Origin: Larix kaempferi
Lineage: Eukaryota; Streptophyta; Pinopsida; Pinales; Pinaceae
Direction: 5' to 3'
Length of the DNA stretch: 64,000 bases
Assembly: GCA_027924585.1 (NCBI GenBank)
Contig: BSBM01001448.1
Coordinates: 372,001 to 436,000 of the forward strand
Below, piece after piece: positions 54,911 to 64,000 of this stretch. The stretch's first letter is position 1. Each line of letters starts with the position of its first letter. The position numbers and the translations under genes are program-made. Below the pieces are notes generated by a model. The model searched no databases and was not told the DNA's origin. It worked only from the letters and a program-made list of their open reading frames with translations.

Positions 54911-57900
54911 TGTTAACACCAAAATTGACCCCGAAGGTTGAAAGAGGGTAATTCTGGGTAACCACTAACCAATCTTTGGCCCGTGCTACTGACCCAACAT
55001 AGACAGAGAGGGCTCTCTCTTTAACTCACAGAAAGCTGGAAATCATCAAGATTGTCAATAATGAAGAAACAGACCAACATTCAACATTTAAGATATTCAA
55101 TGAAAAAACAGGTGCAGAAGATCAGATTTCTGCTGGAACAAATTGTTTAAAACCTTGGTAAGAAAATCAAGAGGAGAACTATTGGGCAATGGAGTCAAAA
55201 TATGAATCATAAAACACATAACAGTGTAGCTACATAAGATATCTAGACAGAGGCAAGGTAGCCACCCATGCACAGTCAAAGAGCTTTAATGGGTGAAACA
55301 GAAGAGGAATGAACAGTCCATCAGCATAGGGCATCTAACAAGGATGAATCCTATGCCAACTTTAGCAGAAATTTGGTGGTGAAATGATTGAAATGAAAGG
55401 AACAGGGCATTATTTCTATGAATCCCATTCCAATGCTACACTTATCCAAGCATGAGAGAAATTTAACAGAATGAAATACAAAGAGAGATAAACATATTAA
55501 CATGGGAAAAAGGAAAGACGGACTGCAAGAAAGATAACACGGGAATTCTCTGCCAAAATCCATCTTCAAACACTGCAGATGTATTAACAATAAGTATTCC
55601 AAAACAGAGCTGAGCTCTCTCAGGCCTTAGCCAAATGATTTTCTCACACTTATTTCTTCTATTACAATGAATATATAGCTGTCTTGAGAGCCTTGCTCGA
55701 CCTAATTCTAATAGAAAATAGTTACATGTGCAGTGACACATCATCAATTACAAATCTGCCCATATCTTTTCAAAACAGAAATTTGAAATAAAAGCCTAAC
55801 TGCTTTTTACATCCGGCAGTAATTTCACTAAATGACAGAATTTATTTAAACTAAAAGACATAAGATATTTTGATATGCCTTCCAGGTGGCTTCCCCTTTA
55901 ACCAACTGTCTCACTTGGCCTCGAAATCTTCATTTATGTTTATCTTTAACTACCAGGTTACTTCTTCCAGACGAAGCTTGGAGATTGTCTGTGCATTCAG
56001 AATAAATGACTCCTGTCTTTTTCTTCGTAGACCTAGATTTCTTCCATGATAGTTATTAGATGAAGAAAATTTTGATAGCTCCTTGCAAGAAAATAGCTAC
56101 GCTCACATTCTTTGTTTGAGATGGTGTGGCAGCCTTGTGAAATGTCCCTTTGAAATAATACCTCGACCAGCTCCAGGGTGTCTTTGATCGAAACATTGGC
56201 TACCTCCACTACCGCTTTCATGAACCATAAGGTTTTCACTGATTTGAATGCGAGAACGTATTGCCATCGATACCTCATTTACCAGGTTAGATAACTTTTA
56301 TACAGGAGGAATAAACGCCAGCATCAGCATCTTGGAGAAACCATGCCAATGGGTCATTGATGTCATCAAGGCCATTGCACATTGAACCCAAAACCTCAAC
56401 TACACCTGCGTTGAAACATATGCACGCCACGACCCCCCACGAGCTCTGGGACAAGCAGTTAGTAACCCTTGAAGTAATTTTCCACAACAAATTACCTTTA
56501 GTCGAAAAAATGAGGCAAATAGATGTTGGACGCTACGTAGCAGATAAAGTTGGGCGCCAATGCTAGCTTTAACATATTTTCAAAACGACCCAAAGGAGGA
56601 TACCTGCAAATGCTCCCACGACTGTGGGTTTGGTTGACATGATCTTGACAAACCCAACATCTCTCCATTGCCATAGCTTTAGATCCCAACGAGCCTATCA
56701 ACTGGATAAAGAACCAGGCTGGAGGGAAAACAGGCTCATCATGGGCTGCATCATTCCCCAACTGTAGAAATATGGTGGTAGCACTTACTCGTCGGATGCA
56801 AAAATGCCAGATCATGATGAAATCATGGATACATGGATCTTTGAAAAAATAGGTTTAGAGAAAGAGGGCAATTTTCTTTGTTTATTCGGACCTCCAAAGC
56901 TGCAAAAAATATTCCTTGACTGGATGAAACTGGTGTCTCTTCCTCTGTATGTTCCCAACACACAGCAAGATCTCGAACTCATGCAATATCACCTTCAGAA
57001 ATCCGGCCTTGAAGAGCTTCAAACAATGACGAATTTCTCAAATCGAGTGCCATTGCAAGCGTATCACAATGTCTAGATAGTGAAGGAGCATTCTCAGAAG
57101 CTTTCTTCTTCGTGGGCAATAACTGACAGGAAAATACCCCAAGGCAGCAAATCTCCTCGATATCTCCTCCATCTTCAGCTAGAAGATGAACACAAGTAAC
57201 CTGTTGCACAACTTCTACGACCATTGGTTTGGTTGGAATCGTCTCACCAAACCCAGCGTTTTTGTTCTTGGAAAGTCTTCGGTTATTTCTTCAATAACCG
57301 GGCTGCAGCACATGATTTCAAGAACCCTAGCAGTTTTATACCTCAGCTACAAAATAATGGCTGGTGAAAGATAATGCCAGAAAGAAAAATCATTTTTCTT
57401 AGTCTTTCAATGTCACAGCAAACTTCTCGGCTCATGCACAATTGGCGTTAGGGTTTTGAGAGAGGGATAACTCGGTCAAAGAATAACAAATTGCCAAAAA
57501 TAGGGCAAACTTACACTTTATAATCCCGTATGTGGTTTTCAAAGTGTGGTATTGCATGGGCCTTAGGCTGTGTAGGATACCACTTCATGCACCTGCGACG
57601 AGCCCGGAGGATGACACGTTGGATAGAGGTTTCTTCTATCACAGCCTATCTTTCTCTTATCCCTCGAGCACTTTGGCCATGTGATGTTGACGTGGACCAT
57701 TTACTTCTCCTTTAGTGCTGCCCTACGATATGCATCGAATCAGCTCACTTGTTTTTTAAGTGACTCAATCGTGCCATCTTTCCTTTTAATTTTGCTTCTA
57801 GTAGACTTATCCCACATGCAAAACAAACATATTCCCCTTATTCTTTATATACACAATAGATTTTCATACATACCAAGTAACAAAGGAATGGGCTCTTGGC

Positions 57901-58810
57901 GCTTGGAGAATAGCTGATACGTGGGGCTGTCTTGGCTTTGGCGCTTGGTCCCATGGTGAAGCCCTCGGTGTTGGGCATATTAACTTCTGCTCCACTTTTA
58001 AAGCTTGGGCACAAACCAAAAACGAAACTTAGGTTATAAAAAATCAATACCCCCCTCCATAGAGCCGAAACTTAGGCTAAATGCCTCTCTTCATAAAAAA
58101 TCAAAGCCTCCATACTTATGGCATTATATAAAACCTCCAACTTTTACCAAAAATTTATCAATGCGCCATACTTAGGCTATATTATGAAAGCCTTTTCTCA
58201 TAAAGTTAGGAGGTAGGCTAGACTACAAAAATCAAAGCCCCTTTTTCCATAATAACTTTTGACTTTAGGCTAAAAATAGAAATTAATGCCCCTCCCTCAT
58301 AGTATTTAAACTTTGGCTTGTATAGGAATTAAAAAGTCTACCAAGTTTCTCATAAAAACTTAAAAACATAGGGACAATCATAGGCCTATAAAACCATTTT
58401 ATTCTTTTTATGAAGATATTATTCTCTTCTTTTTCTCAAACACATTTCTTTTGCAACTTCGGTGCCCACACCTCAGGAAAAATTCCTCTTCTCGGCCAAG
58501 TTTGAAGCCTCCACCATGGAAATCTTTCTATTTTGCATCGTCGACGCTTCCCGAAGAAGATCAAAGCCAAAAATTTATTAAGTGCTAACAACTGGCTCCA
58601 GTCGCGGATGCTATCCTCCCTGCGAGGTAGCAAAGAACCCGTAGACCAAGTGCCTGATCCATTGGGTGGCTCCCAACCTTGACAACTACAACCTGCAATC
58701 TGTGACCCTGTCCTTCATCTGAAAACTGCAACTAAAAACCCAAAACTGAAAAACATACTGAAATTTTCTGAACATGCTACAAACTGAAAAAATAACATTG
58801 TACATACTGA
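54911..58810 (-). repeat. 3' LTR of element G
   Basis: The match to the right copy is visible from 54911 to 58050; beyond that the partner is off the window. The end near 58810 is a guess based on a purine-rich stretch (minus strand gtagggtaagtaggaggaataag, 58833-58855) that could be the polypurine tract. Inside are degenerate repeats around aaacttaggct (58020-58330) and minus-strand open segments (for example FIQLIGSLGSKAM, 56498-56815). Confidence 0.65.
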
Positions 58811-58875
58811 AAAATTCTTGCTGAGCAAACTTATTCCTCCTACTTACCCTACTTCACTGAAATGCAACTGCTGAA

Positions 58876-60514
58876 TTAGATGACACAAAAGTGCCAATGA
58901 AGCCAATCTAGTAACTGGCGATTTTCTCGAACATGGCTTACACCTCCTTTGAGCAAGCAGAAAAAACAGACGACAGGCCACTCCAAACATCCATCGACAA
59001 TGAGCTCATGTCCCATAAATGCAAGAAAATTTACCTTCCCCTTAGACTGTAGTAAATTAACATAAGGATCTACAATAGTTTGAAATATTGTCACGTCTTG
59101 AAATTCAGAAAAAATGCAAGTACCTCTTCCAATTTTACCTGCAAGAATACTTGGCTGTGGATCCATGAGAATGCATAGGGAAGTGTGGCTTTCTGATATC
59201 TGAGCATTGACTGTACTTCCCTCAAGTATAAGCAGCTCTAGTCCTCTCTTTGTCATGCCATCTATCTCAGATTCGTACTCCTCCATATCATAATCTAAAG
59301 CATCCCCAAACAACAAACACCCTTCAAGATCATTAGACATGACAGCCCTATCTTCTTGATGAAAGAAAATGGTGTTTAATAGCTGATTTTCTTGTGGAGA
59401 ACCATCATCACAAATGGGTTCCTTCAAAATATCATCATGACTGTCATCTTTTAAATTCAGATTTATATGCTCAAAAATGGAAGAAGTTTCACTTACATAT
59501 CTTGGACTGTGTGAACACTGTATACCTAATTTAATTGGGGTTGTACCAAGACCTCTCAGGAGCTGATCTATTTCATCTTCAGACAGAGGAGAAATTTTAG
59601 AAACACTATGAAGGATATGCTCACCTTTCTTTTCCAATGAAAAATCAGCAGCATCATATGAGACCTTATCTGCTCTTTGTGCTTTGAGAGGAACACCAAT
59701 ATGTTTTCCTTTAAGTGAATCAAACAAAACAAACTTCTCTAGACCACTAGCTTCTGAAATAGTATAACATGAAGTGGGACTAATATGATCTTCTTTAGAA
59801 ATACAAGATGCCCGATAAAACTGAGAACATTTCTCATCCAGCTCAGAAGAAGAGGTATAAAGTTTATCAACAAGGTTACTGATCTCTTTATTTTCAACTG
59901 AGAGTGCAACTATGTTTTGAGGATTTTCTTGAATATCATGATGTTGAATGTATTCTTCAGTTGTATATAAAGGAGTAGCTGAATCATCATTTGTTTCCGA
60001 ATAGACTTCATGGGAATCTACTATCATTTCTTCATTGATTTCATCTACAGCTAGCTTCTCTTGAAAATGATAAAATGCTTCGGACAGGTCTTCATCATTC
60101 ATACTTTCCAGATCTTCATCAATACTTTCAAGGTACTGTATGAAATCCTCAAACTGACCATAGCAATTTTCCACTAAATACAAAGATGGATAATACACCT
60201 TATAATGCTCATAAAATGCTATATGAAAATCTTTTGAAGAAAACAAGCTGCTAGGCTTCAAACCTTCATACCAAATCCCTTGCTTTTCCTTCTAAAGAAA
60301 CCATGAACATTTTCATAAGACAATCCTCATGGAAACTAATCTTCAGCTTGCGCACATGTATATGAAACTTGATTAAATGTAAAGCAGCATTATCACTATT
60401 TTCCTCTCTGAATTTAGGCAAGTAGGTTTGCCAATCTACTTTAGGAATAGGATTTGGAAAACCAGGGATGTAAGCTCTATTCATGGGAGCATACCTTCTT
60501 GATAATGAAGTCAT
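58876..60514 (-). pseudogene. Gag-like protein of element G, one frameshift
   Basis: The start is ATG at 60514 (an in-frame extension to 60535 lacks ATG). The first part, to 60266, reads GFPNPIPKVDWQTYLPKFRE, IKFHIHVRKLKI and MKMFMVSLEGKARD. A one-base insertion near 60268 shifts the frame, which resumes as PSSLFSSKDFHIAFYEHYKV and runs open for 461 codons to 58876. The first 130 or so residues match the capsid-like region of plant gypsy gag. The remainder is acidic and Ser/Glu-rich without recognisable domains or a CCHC knuckle, ending LLDWLHWHFCVI. One frameshift in about 545 codons suggests fairly recent activity. It would form particles, with polymerase supplied by another element. Confidence 0.8.
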
Positions 60515-60800
60515 CTTGAAATACAAGAGCTGCAAATTATGATTTGAATATTCAGGAGACTAGCCTATGAAACAATGGGCTACTGGGTCTCTTCAACGTG
60601 GAGTCGCCATGGGACCTTCAACATCTCAAATTCTGATATGGAGTCACTGATCCTCCCAGTGGAGTCACCTTTGCACTGGAAATTTTCTGAGTGGAGTCGC
60701 CAGGTGAATGATGCAGCCTTCTTGATGTTTGACTATTGTTCACCATCAACATTCAGATCTGAACTTTGTCATTCTCCCAGGGATTGTGAAACAATCTCTT

Positions 60801-60818
60801 CCCCAACAATGGCGCCAA
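60801..60818 (-). other. Primer binding site of element G
   Basis: On the minus strand it reads TTGGCGCCATTGTTGGGG, close to the tRNA-Asp complement used by Athila/Tat elements. It lies two bases from the LTR end at 60821. Confidence 0.8.
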
Positions 60819-60820
60819 TT

Positions 60821-63800
60821 TGTTAACACCAAAATTTACCCCGAACGCTGAAAGAGGGTAATTATGGGTAACCACTAACCAATCTTTGGCGTCTGCTACT
60901 AACCCAACACAGATAGAGAGGGATCTCTCTTTAACTCATAGAAAGCTGGAAATCATCAAGATTGTCAATAATGAAGAAACAGACCAGCATTCAACATTTA
61001 AGATATTCAATGAAAAAACAGGTGCAAAAGATTAGATTTTTGCTGGAGCAAATTGTTTAAAACCTTGGTAAGAGAATCAGGAGGAGAACTGTTGGGCATT
61101 GGAGTCAAAAGATGAATCATAAAACACATAACAATGTAGATGCATAAGATATCTAGACAGAGGCAAGGTAGCCACCCACACACAATCAAAGAGCTTTAAT
61201 GGGTGAAACAGAAGAGGAATGAACAGTCCATCAGCATAGGGCATCTAAAAAGGATGAATCCTATGCCAACTTTAGCAGAAATTTGGTGGTGAAATGATTA
61301 AAATGAAAGGAACAGGGCATTATTTCTATGAATCCCATTCCAATGCTACACTTATCCAAGCATGAGAGAAATTTAACAGAATGAAATACAAAGAGAGATA
61401 AACATATTAACATGGGAAAAAGGAAAGACAGACTGCAAGAAAGATAACACAGGAATTCTCTGCCAAAATCCAGCTTCAAACACAGCAGATGTATTAACAA
61501 TAAGTATTCCAAAACAGAGCTGAGCTCTCTTAGGCCTTAGCCAAATGATTTTCTCACACTTAGTTCTTCTATTACAATGAATATATAGATGTCCTGAGAG
61601 CCTTGATTGACCTAATTCTAACAGAAAATAGTTACATGTGCAGTGACACATCATCAATTACAAATACGCCCCTATCTTTTCAAAACAGAAATATGAAATA
61701 AAAGCCTAACTACTTTTTACATCCGGCAGTAATTTCACTAAATGACAGAATTTATTTAAAATAAAAGACAGAAGATATTTTGATATGCTTTCCAGGTGGC
61801 TGCCCCTTTAACCAACTGTCTCCCTTGGCCTCGAAATCTTCATTTTTGTTTATCTTTAACTGCCAGGTTACTTCTTCCAGAGGAAGCTTGGAGATTGTCT
61901 GTGCATTCAGAATAAATGACTCTCGTCTTTTTCATAGTAGACCTAGATTTCTTCCATGATAGTTATTAGATGAAGAAAATTTTGACAGCTCCTTGCAAGA
62001 AAACAGCTATGCTCGCGTTCTTTGTTTGAGATGGTGTGGCAGCCTTGTGAAATGTCCCTGTGAAATAATACCTCAACCACTAAATTTAATAGACAAGAAG
62101 AAGAATGACAGGCGACCAGCTGCAGGGTGTCTTTGATCAAAACATTGGCTACCTCCACTACCGCTTTCACGAACCATAAGGTTTTCACTGATTCGAATGC
62201 GAGAACGTACTGCCGTCGATACCTCATTTACCAGGTTATATAACTTTGATGCAGGAGGAATAAACGCCAGCACCATTTTCTTGGAGAAACCATGCCAATG
62301 GGTCGTTGATGTCATCAGAGCCATTACACATTGAACCCAAAACCTCAACTATGCCTACGTTGAAACATATGCATGCCACGACCCCCCCACGAGCTCTGGG
62401 ACAAGCAATTAGTAACCCTTGAAGTAATTTTCCACAGCAAATTACCTTTAGTAGAAAAAATGAGACAAATAGATGTTGGATGCTACGTAGCAGATAAAGC
62501 TGGGTGCCAATGCTAGCTTTCACATATTTGCAAAACGACCCAAAGGAGGATACCTGCAAATGCTCCCACGACCATGGGTTTGGTTGAGATGACCTTGACA
62601 AACCCAGCATCTCTCCATTTTCATAGCTTTAGATCCCAATGAGCCTATCAACTGGATAAAGAACAAGGATGGAGGGAAAACGGGCTCATCATGGGCTGCA
62701 TCATTCCCCAACTACAGAAATATGGTGGTAGCAATTACTCGTTGGATGCACAAATGTCAAATCTCGATGAAATCATGGATACATGGATCTTTGAAAAACT
62801 AGGTTTAGAGAAATAGGGCAATTTTCTTTGCTTATTCGGACCTCCAAATCTACAACAAATCTTCCTTGACTGGACAAAATTGGCGTCTCTTCCTCTGCAT
62901 GTTCCCAACACACAGCCAGATCTCGAACTCATGCAATATCACCTTCAGAAATCCAGCCTTGAAGAGCTTCGAACGATGACAAATTTCTCAAATCGAGTGC
63001 CATTGCAAGCATATCACAATGTCTGGATAGTGGAGGAGCATTCTCAGAAGATTTCTTCTGCGTGGGCAATAATTGACAGGAAAATACCCCCAAGGAATCA
63101 AATCTCCTCAATATCTTTTCCATCTTCAGCCGCAGATGAACACAAGTAACCTGCTGCACATCTTCTACGACCATTTGTTTGGTTGGAATCGTCTCACCAA
63201 ACCCAATGTTTTTGTTCTTGGGGAGTCTTCGGTTCTTTCTTCAATAACCGGGCTGCAGCACATGATTTCAAGAACCCTAGCAGTTTTATACCTCGGCTAC
63301 AAAAGAATGGCCAGTGAAAGACAATGCCAGAAAGAAAAATCAGTTTTCTTAGTCTTTCACTGTCGCAGCAAAATTCCCGGCTCATGCACAATTGGCATTA
63401 GGGTTTTTAGAGAGGGATAACTCGGTCAAAGAATAACAAATTGCCAAAAATAGGGCAACCTTACCCTTTATAATCCCGTACATGGTTTTTAAAGTGTGGT
63501 ATCGCATGGGCCTTAGGCTGTGTAGGATACCACTTCATGCACCTGCGACGAGCCCGGAGGATGACACGTTGGATAGAGGTTTCTTCTATCGCAGCCTATC
63601 TTTCTCTTTTCCCTCGATCACTTTGGCCATGCGATGTTGACGTGGACCATTTACTTCTCCTTTAGTGTTTCCCTATGATATGCATTGAATCACCTCACTT
63701 GTTTTTTAAGTGACTCAATTGTGCCATCTTTCCTTTTAATTTTGCTTCTAGTAGACTTATCCCACATGCAAAACAAACATATTCCCCTTATTATTTATAT

Positions 63801-64000
63801 ACACAATAGTTTTTCATATATACCAAGTAACAAAGGAATGGGCTCTTGGCACTTGGAGAATAGGTGATACGTGAGGTTTTCTTGGCTTTGGCGCTTGGTC
63901 CCATGGTGAAGCCCTCGGTGTTGGGCATATTAACTTTTTCTCCACTTTTAAAGCTTGGGCACAAACCAAAAATGAAACTTAGGTTATAAAAAATCAATAC
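60821..64000 (-). repeat. 5' LTR of element G (runs off window)
   Basis: It is similar to 54911-58050 by direct reading, with scattered substitutions and an extra segment of about 40 bp near 62075-62116. It continues past the window end. Confidence 0.8.

Larger units (their letters stand above)
54911..64000 (-). mobile_element. Element G: gag-only LTR retrotransposon with very long LTRs (partial)
   Basis: Direct repeats begin TGTTAACACCAAAATT at 54911 and 60821 and stay similar for at least 3.1 kb, until the window ends. Next to the right copy, on the minus strand, is a tRNA-Asp-type primer site (60801-60818), so the right copy is the 5' LTR and G is in minus orientation. The roughly 2-kb interior has gag only, with no protease, RT or integrase. 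G is inserted in the gag of remnant I; aggag (54906-54910) is the expected duplication, but its partner is outside the window. Confidence 0.8.

Noticed and set aside
57681-57917. Plus-strand ORF with counterpart at 63685-63867
   Set aside because: It is repeated only because it lies in the two LTRs of G; antisense to the element and without a recognised family.

Overview
This window is plant nuclear DNA, most likely from a large, repeat-rich genome such as a gymnosperm (an inference). The support is nested plant-type LTR retrotransposons with tRNA-iMet or tRNA-Asp-like primer sites, long gene-free stretches, and two scraps of plant host genes (an SUD1/CER9-like exon and a BTB/POZ-ARM exon). 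No gene looks clearly intact, and no tRNA, rRNA or CRISPR array was seen. Element boundaries come from matching LTR pairs, TG...CA ends, primer sites and target-site duplications (TSDs) read directly from the sequence.

Left part (1-13152): an old coiled-coil ORF (element F, truncated at 10366) was hit by a minus-strand copia element (E: gag start 1-297, primer site 441-452, LTR 453-495 plus 9578-10365). The LTR of E was then hit by a complete non-autonomous element A (496-9572, minus, TSD acgtc). A has 1333-bp LTRs, a small zinc-knuckle ORF, no pol, and a 31-bp palindromic tandem array in its leader. Downstream of the F ORF lies an LTR-like promoter region.

Middle-left (13153-24699): a heavily decayed gypsy element H (about 13733-17000), a BTB/POZ-ARM pseudogene exon (17911-19121, minus), a solo LTR with perfect TSD (22285-22966, ctact), and a diverged tandem duplication. 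The rest shows no recognisable feature.

Centre (24705-51072): a three-level nest. C is a Tat/Athila-like gypsy element (plus, TSD cctga) with 3.0-kb LTRs, each holding a 594-codon ORF of unknown function upstream of the apparent TATA box, that is, in U3. C was invaded by B, a Tekay-like chromovirus (31791-45777, minus, TSD gtttg), and B by D, a copia element (36429-41514, plus, TSD aaacc). B, D and the U3 ORFs have decayed almost wholly by in-frame stop codons with no frameshift. Retropepsin glycine codons are lost in B, C and D.

Right part (51078-64000): one or two exons of an SUD1/CER9-like E3 ligase gene (minus), a CACTA-like terminal fragment with a large hairpin, a minus-strand chromovirus remnant I (gag-protease fused to RNase H by deletion of RT), and element G (54911 to beyond the window, minus). 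G is a gag-only element with LTRs over 3.1 kb inserted in the gag of I.

A and B appear to be a non-autonomous/autonomous pair: their LTRs, primer sites and leader starts are recognisably related, so A may have been moved by proteins of B-like elements.
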